Positions 1 through 12,200 of a stretch of DNA of 64,000 nt are shown here, piece after piece. Position numbers and translations under genes: made by a program. The notes under the pieces are model-generated. The model made no database searches. It saw only the letters and a program-made list of their open reading frames with translations, and had not been told where the DNA came from. The stretch comes from Bolinopsis microptera. Its lineage: Eukaryota; Ctenophora; Tentaculata; Lobata; Bolinopsidae. Every line of letters starts with the position of its first letter. The first letter of the stretch is position 1. The DNA lies in contig NC_087083.1 of assembly GCF_026151205.1 (NCBI RefSeq), positions 9,357,460 through 9,421,459 on the forward strand, given 5' to 3'.

Positions 1-21
1 GTTCAAGTCCAGCCGGGAGCG
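1..21 (+). tRNA. 3' end of a tRNA or tRNA-derived element (truncated by window start)
   Basis: The first bases fit the T-arm and acceptor of a tRNA. GTTCAAGTC (1-9) is the canonical T-loop with closing pair; CCAGC would be the 3' T-stem strand, CGGGAGC (14-20) the 3' acceptor strand and G21 the discriminator. TTTT at 26-29 would serve as a Pol III terminator. The isotype cannot be read because the anticodon lies outside the window. A tRNA-derived SINE is an alternative. Confidence 0.5.
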
Positions 22-582
22 ATTCTTTTGCAGTTAATAACAAACATCTTCAAATTAATTGCAGGTAATAATTCGGTCCAAATATGGTTGGCATTTACAA
101 AACTTTGTATTGATAAGTATTGAGCTTCGCCTTTCTAAATAATCTGCAGAGTATAAATCAATCTGCTGCACAACAATAGGCTGCAGGTCTACAGAAATAT
201 TTTTACATGCATCAGAATAATTCATTGAAAAAATGAAATATTGAATAAAAGTACAATAGTTGTACGGACACGTACGTTTAATGTACATGTACATTGTACG
301 TTTTGTTTACGAAAGGTTGAGGGAATTAAATACTGACTGATATATCTATTATCCTTATTTTGGAACGCCCTTATAATCAGAATCAATTTACAGAATTAAA
401 TACCGTGTTTTTAAGTGCTTAAAAGTCCTTCATTCCGTGACGAAAATAAGTTAAAAACACTAATTTATTACACATGATTTCATTTAGAGATATTCGGTAA
501 TTTAATCCCCTGGCTGGGAACCAGCAGTCCCCAGGGACCAGAGGAGAACAGGTAACAAGGGGTGAATACGCAATAGAAGAGA
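22..582. other. non-coding, no gene seen
   Basis: AT-rich DNA without a convincing exon. It contains a perfect 16-bp palindrome, AATGTACATGTACATT, at 280-295. Confidence 0.5.
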
Positions 583-790
583 AATACATATTGTACATAT
601 TGTATTGTTATATATATTATACAATATATAGTACTATATATAGTACAATATATACATATTGCACTATTCATATTGTAATATACATATTGTATAGTACTAT
701 ACATATTGTACTATTGTACTACTGTACATTTTACATTGTACAAATACATTGTACATATTTTACTATTGTACATTGTAAATGTACAAGAGA
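583..790. repeat. TATTGTA/TGTACA low-complexity tract
   Basis: About 200 bp of interleaved TATTGTA, GTACTATA and TACAATA words. These are mutually complementary, so the tract can fold on itself many ways. Open frames here encode only Ile/Tyr/Thr/Cys runs and are artefacts of composition. Confidence 0.8.
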
Positions 791-2342
791 TACATTAGGT
801 TATTGTTAACACATCTCCTGCGGTACATGGTGGCATTTTGCCAAGGTTCTTTTATTTATGCTTTTTGTAATGTATTAGAAAATATTTATCTGGGCAATCA
901 TTAACGATTCCAGTCTTCACCACTAAACCCACAGTGTCAGTATAACGTGTCAAAACATATCCGTTACACATCTCCACTAGTATCTACTTTTATTACTGAT
1001 GATTGATTAACCGCAAAAAACCGCAAATGCCGTTTTTGAACGTTTAGAGCTCACTTAAATTTGTGATTTTTCCCAAAATCAAAAGCCAACAGGTAGCTGA
1101 AAATCACCAATCAGAAGTTTCCATAATAATGTAGCATGAATATATCCTCGATTAATGTTATGAGTTCTGATCAAAGTTTTTGTTATCGAAAGTATTATTA
1201 TTATTAGTTGGAATTCTGCCAAAGCCACTTTTGATAGACACTCTTCAGAGGCGTCATTTGCTAGAAAAATCTTGAACATCTGCAGGTGGCCATAAAGTCA
1301 AATCAGCAACTTAACTTTATACAGTAGATATTCTTCTAAGCTAGTTCTTCTTTTGCAGTGGAATCTGATAGCTTTAAACTACGGGACAGAAATGGCAAAG
1401 AAAGAACTTATTTTTTGTTTTAAGAAACGAACTTGTTGTAAGTAACTTATAAACTGGTTTAAAAGAGAACTAGACAAGAACTAAAATTAATTATTGTAAT
1501 CATTCAAAAATATATTAATCTTAATTCTCCCATACCACTGGTGGGCGACAAGTTTCTAGTTCTACGAGGAGTGTGTTGTAACTTGAAGAAGTGTGTGGTG
1601 TGGACTGTGGGTATCACGAGGGGTTTGGTTGCGTAAGACGAAGCGCTGATCTAGACACGAACAATCGGCTCCGCGAGGAACTTACAGCCGTGTGAAGAAG
1701 ACAAGATTTGTAAATATACAAATCTTCTATATAAAAACGTAAGGAGGTTCAACCAAGAACTCGAATAATTTTTTGCGATACTTTTATTTGATGGCTGGCA
1801 AGAAGTGTAAAATACTACAAAGAAATAAGTACAAAGCCATTCTGAAGAATCTGACAGCGACATGTTGCGATGTTATTTTGGAAATTATTTGTGCAAAAAT
1901 TAATCAAGTTTTAAATAAAACATGCTTGATTCGATTTCAATATATTTGCTTTGATTATTGCACTTTGATCGTTCCACTTACGAGTAGAATTATTAATAAC
2001 ATTTTTAATAATTACAATCAGTATTCACACCGACAAATTTGTCACACATTTATCTAAAGCCGTGTTATGTAGTAAGTCAGTGTTATTGTGTTATGTAGTA
2101 AGTCAGTATTATTATGAAATGTTTTTGTGTCGAGAATCATTATTCATACTGCAGAAAGGTTTGTTTCACACTTTGCAGCCCTTTCGTAAAATACTCAGAT
2201 GTTATAACTCATGACGTAATTAGATACCTCAAATACCTGAAAATATCCTAAATACTATTAAAATGTACATTGTACCTGAAGGCTGGGGGAACGGAGTGTA
2301 GAATTAAAGTAAGTCTTTCTAGCGCTCCACGTTCATCGTCGA
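791..2342. other. non-coding, no gene seen
   Basis: AT-rich sequence. Short open frames (for example 1773-2057 +) lack splice context or recognisable motifs. A short direct duplication, GTTATGTAGTAAGTCAGT, lies at about 2064-2107. Confidence 0.5.
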
Positions 2343-2818
2343 GTGTTAAACTGAAAATAACAACATTTACCAATTAGTGTTAAACTGAAAATAACAACAT
2401 TTACCAATTAGTGTTAAACTGAAAATAACAACATTTACCAATTAGTGTTAAACTGAAAATAACAACATTTACCAATTAGTGTTAAACTGAAAATAACAAC
2501 ATTTACCAATTAGTGTTAAACTGAAAATAACAACATTTACCAATTAGTGTTAAACTGAAAATAACAACATTTACCAATTAGTGTTAAACTGAAAATAACA
2601 ACATTTACCAATTAGTGTTAAACTGAAAATAACAACATTTACCAATTAGTGTTAAACTGAAAATAACAACATTTACCAATTAGTGTTAAACTGAAAATAA
2701 CAACATTTACCAATTAGTGTTAAACTGAAAATAACAACATTTACCAACTAGTGTTAAACTGAAAATAACAACATTTACCAATTAGTGTTAAACTGAAAAT
2801 AACAGCATTTACCAATTA
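2343..2818. repeat. 34-bp minisatellite, 14 copies
   Basis: Fourteen uninterrupted head-to-tail copies of a 34-bp unit starting GTGTTAAACTGAAAATAAC. Length is exactly 14 x 34. Copies are nearly identical; two late copies each carry a single substitution (CAACTA for CAATTA; AACAGCATT for AACAACATT). Such homogeneity indicates recent expansion. Confidence 0.97.
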
Positions 2819-4440
2819 CTAAAACAAATTCCATTTACAATACTGTTAGGATTTCTGAAATGGGTCGGTAATTTTGATTTGCAGGAATCCGTTAGAATGA
2901 TTATATACTTTATTTGAGTTAATCAGATGCCATCAAATGTCATTAAATACCGACTGATCGATACAATCTACTCACAATAAAATTGCTGATCAACAATCCT
3001 AACAATTTCGATAATGTAACTTTAATTTAAAGTCTAACGATTTGGGAATCAATAAATTTACAAGTAAATAAATGTACTAACCAGAATGTGAAATGGGAAG
3101 GGAGCCGCTTCAAAAACTTTTCTTTTTCCAGCGAGGAGAGTGGTGCAACATCAACAACCATTATCTACTCGGCTGTACAGTGAAGTTTGTTGCGAACAGA
3201 TAAGAAAAGAGATAAGAGAAGAGAATAAGAACGAGAACAAAGCGAGGAGCTTCGGCCAAGAACTTGGTCATGGGGTAGAAAACCAACATGTCCTAACCAA
3301 CATTAACACATGTCCTAATCTCGATAAGTTGATAAAGCGTAACTGTAATATTGTGTTAAACGGGAATAAACCTGTTAAGTGAATTTTCAACCATTATCTT
3401 ATAAACCTGCACACAAAAATCTATCAAGTTTCAAAATTTTAACAGACATTCAGACAAAAGATTACATTTCTAGGGAAACGGTGGAATTTTCTAAAAAATT
3501 TCAAATTTTCAAATCATGAGCTGTTTCATCAGAACCAATTAAAAAAGTTATCGTTGAAAAGGACTAAACTGTGTTTCTCGTTTACCAACAAAGTGCATGC
3601 CACTTTACCAACAAGTAAATATGAATTGTTACGAATCTTCTAGATTGTTCCCCGCCACAAAGCTCTCAGTGGTATAGATTTGTTGTCTTACAGTCTTACA
3701 AGTCGAAAATCACACACGTTTAAAATAAATTACAGCGAGAGGGCACACACCGGAAAGATTTTGCAGGACTGCAAATGAAACTATACACCTAATTTCAATA
3801 CCCGATCAACGGATGAACAACAAATAACAATGATAATAAAATTTGATATTCGACAAGGATTCTTGAGCGTTACCATAACAACACTGTGGGTATTAATGCA
3901 TCATAATTGTTGAATACCTAAATTTGTAACACGACAGAGATCAAGGTAATGCCAGAATAATGGCCTGAAAATCCCAAAGTTAACTGACAATAATTCTTTT
4001 TATTTCCCTCCATGTTAAGCGAGAGGAGCACAAACATTATGAATATTTTGCAGATAATGTCTCAGTCTAATAACGTAATAATGGCCTGAAAGTCTCATTA
4101 ATCAAAGTAACAATACTGTTTTATCTTCTTCACACACGTACGCGACAAGAGTTTTATCTAACCATTCTCCTAAAGCAGGTGGTCAGATGGATGGTTAAAT
4201 AACCGAGTTTGACACGGTTGGATGAATCAACAAAAAACAATGTTTAAAAGTTAAAAACAATTTTACGGTGGCCACATTGAAAAGACCGCCGCAAAAGGCG
4301 CACATGTGGCGCCAGCCGACCTTACAAAGCAAAAACACAAGTTTACAAACTGACTTAGTACTGAACATGGCCTACTCCTCATGCAAACATTTCGTAGACG
4401 ATTCACAAAATTGTGTCACCGGAGCACACCGAGTTTCTCA
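2819..4440. other. non-coding, no gene seen
   Basis: No convincing exon. The word ATAATGGCCTGAAA occurs near 3958 and 4078, suggesting a small diverged duplication about 120 bp apart. A short frame at 3140-3382 (+) has no recognisable domain. Confidence 0.5.
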
Positions 4441-4462
4441 GCAGTCAAGTCTGATGACGTCA

Positions 4463-4770
4463 CGCGCGATCACGTGACAAATCACGCGGTGGCGCGTGAC
4501 TACCGCGTGACAGATCACGCGGGTGATATTTGTATATCTGTAACACCATCAGTCATGTCATGTGACCAGCAGGTAGCCTCACATCAGTGTTATAAGTCGG
4601 TCACGTGATATGAAGCCTGCCACGTCAACAAAAGCTCGCGTGAATCACCTCGCAAGTACTCAAGTACTTAATACAAGTCACAGCAGTCATATGGCTTAAG
4701 TGGTTGTTTGTTTAGCACGTGGGCGCTGGTCACGTGGGCGCTGGTCACGTGCCTTGAAATAATCACGTGA
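4463..4770. promoter_or_regulatory. cluster of CACGTG E-boxes
   Basis: At least six CACGTG palindromes lie within about 300 bp, most in the context TCACGTG, including 4716-4721, 4731-4736, 4746-4751 and 4764-4769. Three belong to a 15-bp tandem repeat (CACGTGGGCGCTGGT). Interspersed ATCACGCG/CGCGTGAC words extend the symmetry. CACGTG is the site of bHLH-Zip factors (MITF/TFE, USF, MYC/MAX families). Regulatory function is inferred only from clustering; it lies about 1.1 kb upstream of the small secreted-protein gene. Confidence 0.5.
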
Positions 4771-5167
4771 CTGTTTCAATTGTGATCCCACAATTGTGCT
4801 ATCCGAGTGTTATTATCCGCGATAGAATGGTGATTTCAGGATTCTCGCTGTTGACCCGTATTTGAGCTGACATGCATAGTCACATGACGATCATACTATA
4901 ACTTATTATATTATACATTTATAATGTACTTCTAGGTCTAAAAATGGAATCAAGATGACCTCATTGACATGATATGATTCAAATATCGGATTCTCACATG
5001 TGCTTTGTATTGTTTCACTTAATAGCAAAACTTTCTTTGAGTTCATGAGGTCATAAACTTCTACTTATATAAACTTAAAAGAAGGGGGAGGCAACTTTTG
5101 GGAGATGATGTTTTTTTGGAGGGTTGCAGTTACCAGTTACCTATTTTTTCAAAATATTTTGTTAGGA

Positions 5168-5565
5168 CAAAGAGTTGTTCATGTCTGAAGTTGTATCCGC
5201 ACAACAGATCGCTAACAGACTGGAACCAACTGTTTCCTATTCTGTCTTACAAGTTCCATGAGCTCCACTAACTGTTCTCATGTGATTGCAGATTGCAGAT
5301 TACAGGTCACAAAAGATCCAATAGATGTAGTCTCCAGGTGACTTACAAAAGAGGACCACAAGAAATGTTTCACCTCCTTTCTGTCGGCTTGTCACCGAGT
5401 TAATAAGTAAATGGAAAGCTATTTTTTGAAGTTCAAGGACCGAAGCTGTGGAACAAGGTGCCTCACACAGTAAAGGCTGACACATCCTTTGACATGTTTG
5501 CCTACAGCTGCAGTTGGTCAAACTCACTGTTTGACTACTCGCCATCCAGGTGGTCAGATATCTGA
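5168..5565 (+). pseudogene. non-LTR retrotransposon reverse transcriptase C-terminal relic
   Basis: Reading + at 5425-5565 gives an open stretch containing GPKLWNKVPHTVK followed by TSFDMFAY and SLFDY, then a stop. This matches the extreme C-terminal pattern of many animal LINE ORF2 proteins (G-x-LWN-x-LP-x-x-(I/V)K-x-x-x-S-x-x-x-F). A second fragment near 5205-5265, LTDWNQLFPI, resembles the neighbouring R-x-WN-x-LP motif in another frame. No catalytic reverse transcriptase motif remains. I infer an old, broken insertion; the minus-strand open frame over the same bases is a shadow. Confidence 0.5.
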
Positions 5566-5816
5566 TGACCTTTCCGGCTCCACGGATCAACTCAACAAAG
5601 TAACGAAGTAAATTTGCTGATAGAATAATCCTTTGATAAACTGATATCAGTTCTAATTATAAAAGTTCTCATATTAATAAGGAGGGTGCGAAGTGTATTG
5701 TTTGTTGTGAAAAGAAAGCTGATTCACAGCAATGTGTGAAAAATCCAAGGTTTGTAAAATCACCAGCTGGTCGACAAAGCGTGTCAAACTATAAGTATAA
5801 ACAAAAGCACAAAACC

Positions 5817-5825
5817 TATAAAATA
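5817..5825 (+). promoter_or_regulatory. TATA box of the small secreted-protein gene
   Basis: TATAAAATA lies 72 bp upstream of the ATG at 5889. This spacing would put the transcription start near 5845-5850 and give a 5' UTR of about 40 bases. The start context is AACATAATGG. Confidence 0.55.
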
Positions 5826-5888
5826 CCACTCATCAAACCTTGCCATCATTTCTCAATCTTCATCTCTTGGATCTCAACCTAAAACATA

Positions 5889-7620
5889 ATGGCCTCGCTC
5901 TCTCTCCTCCTTGTTGCAACCTTTGCCTTTAACATGGTTGTCTCTGATATTGTTCTGGTGTCCAGTGACGTGACTGGACCTGAACCCTGCGCCAGGATCT
6001 GCTATGGAGAATCCGGTGGTAAGTTGGGGGAGGCTTACTTTCACTTTCACTTTTACTTTCACTTTCACTTTCACTTTCAGGGCAACGAGTATAATTTAGG
6101 ATAGCGCCACTCGCCAGCCCTAATTATCTCCGCCATATCATGTAACTCAAGTACTTAAGTAAGTCAAATAGGTAACGAGAATATTGCTATACAAGTGAGG
6201 AATGAGTCATGGTCACTTTCAAGTTTAACATGGTAAGCATTCAGGAAATTGTCAATGTGTCCCTTGTGGTGTCACGCAAGAGGTCACAAAAAACAATTAT
6301 TGTAACACTTAAGCTGTCGTAACGTTGTGAAATTCAGATAATAGTGCCCGCTGTTAATAAATGTAATAATATGCTAATACGATGTGTCACAATATGTAAT
6401 GTTACGTAATTTCTTAACAACTAAAGTTAAGAACTGCTTTGGATTAGCTGTTGTCTTAACAATTTGAATTATAATTGTCTGCGATTCCGTCACTCTCAAT
6501 TATGGAATATGGAGTTTAACTCTTATTTTCTTCTGTCCGGGACAACAATTAGGCTGTTCAGACAAACCAAAAAACAACGTCTGTAAATGTAATATTAGTT
6601 TTACCGAAATTACTTCTTGAGTTCATGCAAGTCCTAACACTTTTATTATTTAATCTTCCGCACCCTTCCGCACCATATCCACATATTCGCCAACCCAATC
6701 TCACAGGAAAATGGAGAAAGAACGGTAACTACCTAAGTATCGACTCCTCCCTGTCTGCCTGCAAGTTTGCCAGGAAAGCCCTTGTTCAGACTACCCTGGT
6801 GAACACCGGGGATTACTCTCAGTACTCAGGATATGTTGGAATTGAGCAGCCTACTTTCTTCAGGTAATGTTTTTTGGGCAGCCTACTTTCTTCAGGTAAT
6901 GTTTCTGGAGCAGCCTACTTTCTTCAGATAATGTTTCTGGAGCAGCCTTCTTTCTTCAGGTAATGTTTCTGGAGCAGCCTACGTTCTTCAGGTAACGTTT
7001 CTGGAGCAGCCGACTTTCTTCAGGTAAAGTTTTTGGGGCAGCCTACTTTCTTCAGGTAACGTTTCTGGAGCAGCCTAATTTCTTCAGGTAATGTTTCTGG
7101 GGCAGCCTACTTTCTTCAGGTAATGTTTATAGTGCAGAACACTATTCTTGACAATAGAAATTTCTTTTGTATTTTAGTAAATGGTCTGAGAAATTTCTTT
7201 TGTATTTTAGTAAATGGTTTGAGACAGTTATAGAATCCCTAAATGACATAATGCACCATTCTTGTTCGAAATGAGTTGTGTTTTGATTTTATAACAATGC
7301 ACCATTAGTCTACTCGGACTCCTAAGTTAGAGTTGTTCATTCAACAATGCAGCATTGAAGGATCTACAATGCAACTGTTTGTACTGCCATTCATTGCCGA
7401 GATTATCCCTATTTTGAATTTCAACCCTCAAACAAACGTTCCCCCTGCAATTACGAATTTCATTGCGTCTTAGTATATGAGGACAATACAGGTATTATTC
7501 TCAATTGTTCATATCTCTGATTCCCGCAGATACGAGATGTATGCCCCTGGAGTTTCAGCTGCTAAAGCTAATGCTGACGGGTACCAAATAAACTGGAGTG
7601 CTGCTGGTTACACTTGTTAG
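5889..7620 (+). CDS. small secreted cysteine-containing protein, three exons
   Basis: Exons 5889-6018, 6707-6863 and 7530-7620 join in phase (130+157+91 nt) to a 125-residue protein ending in TAG. Splice sites are canonical: G|GTAAGT, TCACAG|G, CAG|GTAATG, CCCGCAG|A. Residues 1-19 form a hydrophobic signal peptide (LSLLLVATFAF), so secretion is likely. Cysteines are at 34, 38, 62 and 125; the mature part has KW (45-46), YLSIDSSLSACKF (52-64), YVGIEQPTFFRYEMYAP (86-102) and INWSAAG (116-122). I do not recognise the family with certainty; the layout resembles small secreted beta-rich invertebrate proteins with an I-D-x-S-x-x-x-C-x-F and a late N-W motif. Function is unknown. Both introns carry tandem repeats, and intron 2 begins inside a minisatellite that duplicates the exon-2 donor. 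A TATA box lies upstream; no AATAAA was seen before the inverted repeat at 7699. Confidence 0.82.
6037..6080. repeat. TTTCAC microsatellite in intron 1
   Basis: About seven copies of ACTTTC with one TTTTAC variant, beginning 18 bp after the exon-1 donor. Confidence 0.9.
6846..7133 (+). repeat. 32-bp minisatellite of an exon end plus splice donor, 9 copies
   Basis: Nine 32-bp units (288 bp) each contain CCTACTTTCTTCAGGTAATG or a close variant. Unit 1 is the real end of exon 2 (PTFFR) and its donor at 6864; the other eight lie in intron 2. Eight of nine units keep the GT; unit 3 reads CAGATAATG. In the exon frame, AGG is followed directly by TAA, so use of any later donor would include an immediate stop codon. 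The amplified segment is therefore the exon-intron border itself. Confidence 0.95.
7158..7223. repeat. 33-bp tandem duplication in intron 2
   Basis: Two adjacent copies of AAATTTCTTTTGTATTTTAG followed by TAAATGG(T/T)(C/T)TGAG. Each contains a pyrimidine-rich stretch ending TTTTAG, resembling a 3' splice site. Confidence 0.85.
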
Positions 7621-7698
7621 AACTGGAAACGTCTCAGTCATGATCATTGAGTGAAATAGTTGATTTATTATTTCTTGAACATTATAATCCGATTATTA

Positions 7699-8208
7699 AT
7701 TTGACCAAAACCCATAATCATGGGTAGAGTGGACCGCTGCCAGTGTCTCTCTTTCCCAAACAAAAGGAAATGATATTAATTTGATTGACCGTTCTCAAAT
7801 GCAAAATGATACCGAGAATGAAATCGGTCGCTCGCTTTTCCCATTCATTCACGGCTTACGAATTGTAATAAGTTTCGATTGATTAGGTACATCAATCAGA
7901 TGCTGTAAAAATCTCTTTGGGTTGCGTTCGGGTCGATACCTAGTATTTCGGGGTAAGGGTGGTAGTTATTACTTATTGAATTAGCTGAAGTTTATTGAAT
8001 CTTTATTGCTGAATACAGCTGCCTTTGGGTAGTTCTTCTTAATCTATTACAATTGTAAATGAATGGGAAAAGCGAGCGACCGATTTCATTCTCGGTATCA
8101 TTTTGCATTTGAGAACGGTCAATCAAATTAATATCATTTCCTTTTGTTTGGGAAAGAGAGACACTGGCAGCGGTCCACTCTACCCATGATTATGGGTTTT
8201 GGTCAAAT
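7699..8208. mobile_element. foldback element with perfect 151-bp inverted repeats
   Basis: Bases 7699-7849 and 8058-8208 are exact reverse complements over 151 bp by direct reading, separated by 208 bp. Outer ends read ATTTGACCAAAACCC and GGGTTTTGGTCAAAT; inner ends read CCCATTCATT and AATGAATGGG. The loop margins remain partly complementary (AATTGTAATAAG versus CTATTACAATT). There is no ORF. The structure fits a MITE or foldback transposon; I found no convincing target-site duplication. It starts 78 bp after the stop codon at 7620, so it may be transcribed within that gene's 3' region. Confidence 0.93.
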
Positions 8209-9278
8209 ATCATCTCTTTTTGATTATAATGTCAGGGTACTTTATAAAGTCGAAATATAAACTGATATCTTCATTAATAAGGAGGAAGTTTCAACAATTT
8301 CGAAATTTTTCCTTTAAAAACATTTCCTTGTGTTTAGGTAAGCATATCGGTCGATCACTGACTGAATATGCCACTTAATACTCATTCAAGTTGGCATTAA
8401 ATTCATTTATAATGACATCAAACTGTCGTGGCAAAGCAGAATTTGTTGGAAATCACAAATGAGCACAATTCTCACCTTTCGCACGTGCAAACTTTAAGCG
8501 GACGTTGCGTGCGCATCCAATATTGAATCGCCGTAAAATTTTGCATGTAATTGTTGTATATATAGCTTGATAAGCATGCAAAGTTTCAAAGTATTTCAAG
8601 AAGAACTGTTATCACAACGGCACTCTAAAGTTGACAGAAAATGACGAAAACAGCAATTTTCAGTGATTTTAGCAATTTTCTATCAATTTGGGCGTGTCCC
8701 CATGTGTGCAACTTTTCGATTTTTAACTTTAAAACTAGCCTAATGCACAATTTATATCTATAGGAAGCAGAACTGAGCTCCACAACCCAAGGCATGGCCC
8801 AACACCAGAGAATACTAAATCGCAAAATTGACGTTTTTATAAAATAATTCTTCAAAAAAGCACAAACTTCAATGACGAATATCTTTATGAAGGAGCAAGC
8901 TAGAAAAACTTTCCGGTAGATTTTCAGAATGCTTGAACAATTATCTAAGGTGAAAATTTCCTCAGATTTTGAATAAAATTACTTTTTAATGGTGTAAAAT
9001 CATTTTTAAAAGTTATTACTTTGTCAAAAATCAAGTTTTAAAAACGGTTAACTTGATGACGTCATCAAGGGGTGTTCATGACGTCAAATAATTTGTTTAT
9101 ACAATGTAAACTAAAGTGTAAACAATTATTTTCAAGACCTGTGGTCGGAAATGGCTGTATCTTTTATACTTTTGAATCTATGGACAATTAAATACAGGCT
9201 ACAATTGACTGGCAAAGCGTCTATCCCTGAATATATATGTATATATGTATATATATAGATAGATAGATATCACGACAA
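8209..9278. other. non-coding; TATATG/GATA microsatellite at right end
   Basis: No convincing exon. The last 50 bases are TATATGTATATA followed by GATAGATAGATA (about 9229-9270), directly against the foldback element. Confidence 0.55.
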
Positions 9279-12200
9279 TAGTACAGGGAAATCCGTCTGA
9301 AAAAATCGATCTGCTGACACACGAAGCTTTCAGAGGATTTTTGACGTTTTTGAGTCCCATTAGGTGCCCTTTATGGCTGACCAACTTTTCCAAACTTTTC
9401 CACGTGGCTTAAGGCCACTTTTTGCCACTTTACCACTTTTTACCACCTTTCTTGTTTGTCGAATATCTTTAGTTGTGAACATCGTAAAAGGTTGCGAATC
9501 AATCGAGTGTGTTCATATTATCAGGAAGAAAAACTTTTGTTCTAACAATTTTTACGTCAGATAATAAGTTAATTGGATAATTATCAATTAACCAATTAGC
9601 AAAATTCTAAAATTTTTTTATTGGCTAAAAATGATCGGAATAGCTTAAAACACGGAGAAAAGTAGTTTTTAGAAAAAATTTGAAAATTTTTCACTCACAT
9701 TTTTTTTTCGAGACTTCGAAAAATTTCGAAAATTCAAAATATTTTTTTCCGCCAAAAGTGATCAAATTGCATGAAACGCGGAGAAAAATGATTTTCAAAA
9801 AAAACTTAGTCAATTTTTCGTTTCAAGAATACTTAAATCACCAATATTTGTAGTTGGAGTTTAGTAAATCTCGGCAGATTTTAGTAATAATCAGGAATTA
9901 CTAACTCTAAGTGGAAAGGTCTGAAACTGAAAAACGTTAAGTTTAACCATACGATCGCGATATAAGAGTTTCATAACTAATTACAATACAGCCTTATCGA
10001 TTTTCACAGAAACTGCACCAATGGCACAGTCAAGATCGAAACGATAGCCTGCTGTACTGTCATTTTATTGATTTCAATGATGAATCAGTGGGGTTAAGAT
10101 TTGTAATAAATAAAACCTCTCTGTACCGTCAATTGTGCTAATCTAAACCGGCCTACCTGTATTACCAGACCTCTTCTTTTCCTCAACAATCAAACCGAGT
10201 TGTTCATATCGCATTTGGTGGGTGATGTAAACTAAGTAGTAATACATATCGAGCTATATTCAATCACAATACGACACAATGCAACACGTGTATATTATAT
10301 TATGGCCCTTAATGAGGTATATGAAATGTTCTATACCGTACACTTCTCGTTTCTCCCGTGAGAGGCCCGATATGGAGAGGTTTTACAGTTAATCACGAAA
10401 ATGTCTACTTGGTCTCATGGCTCTTTGACAGCTCAAAGAAGGCAAGAAAAGACCAAAAAGCTTAGAATGTCAACTCGCAAGAGCGGGCTACCGGACAACT
10501 GAACCCAATTTAGACATTAAGATTAACCCTAACTCTAACCCTAACCCTAACCCTAACCCTAACCCTAACCCTAACCCTAACCCTAACCCTAACCCTAACC
10601 CTAACCCTAACCCTAACCCTAACCCTAACCCTAACCAATTAAGCTGATTGGTTAGTGGGAACTAGGTTCAATTGGGTTCAGTTGTCAGTCTTCGATCTGT
10701 CCCACATTAATCCCGAGCTGATCATCATGGGCCCCGAATATCCTGCGGGAAGAACCTGTATTTTTACTTCACGACGTCCGGATTTCAAATTAACATCCTC
10801 AATAACATTAACAATCCTTCCTGATCAGGATCTGTCTCTATTAGCAATTTCCAAAATATCCTGACTCTCGTGGAACATTTCACTGAATTAATTATTACCG
10901 GTTCTTCACTACCCCTTGCCCAACACTGTACTCGTATCTAAATCTTACCCTTTCCCGTATGTTACCCTTGTTGATTTTACTTTTAGCCGACCCTGACATA
11001 TGGGGGTGATTTGAGGTATCCCGCAAATGAAGCGGTATGCAGTACAATACAAAACAGTTACAGTAGATGTTGGAAGGTGTATTTACACTTGCTTCCTGGA
11101 CCTGGCTGTTCCTCAGTTTCCCTGATCTGTTCTTGCCCTTCTTCGAACTGTAAATGGGCCATGAGACCAAGTAGACGTTTTCGTGATAAACTGTAAAACC
11201 TCTCTATACCGGGTTTCTCACGGTATAAAGCGTTTCATAAACCTCATTAAGAGCCATATAATATACACGTACTGTATCGTATTGTGATTGAATATAGCTC
11301 GATATGTATTACTACTTAGTTTACATCACCCACCAAATGCGATATGAACAACTCGGTTTGATTGTTGAGGAAAAGAAGAGGTCTGGTAATACAGGTAGGC
11401 CGGTTTAGATTAGCACAATTGACGGCACAGAGAGGTTTTATTTATTACAAATGTGATTATCTTAACCCCACTGATTCATCATTGAAATCAATAAAATGAC
11501 AGTACAGCAGGCTATCGTTTCGATCTTGACTGTGCCATTGGTGCAGTTTCTGTGAAAATCGATAAGGCTGTATTGTAATTAGTTATGAAACTCTTATATC
11601 GCGATCGTATGGTTAAACTTAACGTTTTTCAGTTTCAGACCTTTCCACTTAGAGTTAGTAATTCCTGATTATTACTAAAATCTGCCGAGATTTACTAAAC
11701 TCCAACTACAAATATTGGTGATTTAAGTATTCTTGAAACGAAAAATTGACTAAGTTTTTTTTGAAAATCATTTTTCTCCGCGTTTCATGCAATTTGATCA
11801 CTTTTGGCGGAAAAAAATATTTTGAATTTTCGAAATTTTTCGAAGTCTCGAAAAAAAAATGTAAGTGAAAAATTTTCAAATTTTTTCTAAAAACTACTTT
11901 TCTCCGTGTTTTAAGCTATTCCGATCATTTTTAGCCAATAAAAAAATTTTAGAATTTTGCTAATTGGTTAATTGATAATTATCCAATTAACTTATTATCT
12001 GACGTAAAAATTGTTAGAACAAAAGTTTTTCTTCCTGATAATATGAACACACTCGATTGATTCGCAACCTTTTACGATGTTCACAACTAAAGATATTCGA
12101 CAATCAAGAAAGGTGGTAAAAAGTGGTAAAGTGGCAAAAAGTGGCCTTAAGCCACGTGGAAAAGTTTGGAAAAGTTGGTCAGCCATAAAGGGCACCTAAT

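Noticed and set aside
583-790. Ile/Tyr-rich short proteins on both strands
   Set aside because: Low-complexity TATTGTA tract.
1773-2057. 94-codon plus-strand frame
   Set aside because: No domain, no splice context, AT-driven composition; chance frame.
2343-2818. CRISPR-like regular repeats
   Set aside because: The 34-bp units abut with no unique spacers; it is a minisatellite. The same holds for all other arrays in this eukaryotic window.
5300-5590. 96-codon minus-strand frame
   Set aside because: It is the antisense shadow of the LINE C-terminal relic on the plus strand.
9364-9564. 66-codon frame repeated at 11995-12195 as a conserved gene
   Set aside because: The identity is explained by the inverted repeat; the frame has no domain or start context.
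10524-10636. True chromosome end or head-to-head telomere fusion
   Set aside because: Unique sequence continues on both sides and only one repeat orientation is present.
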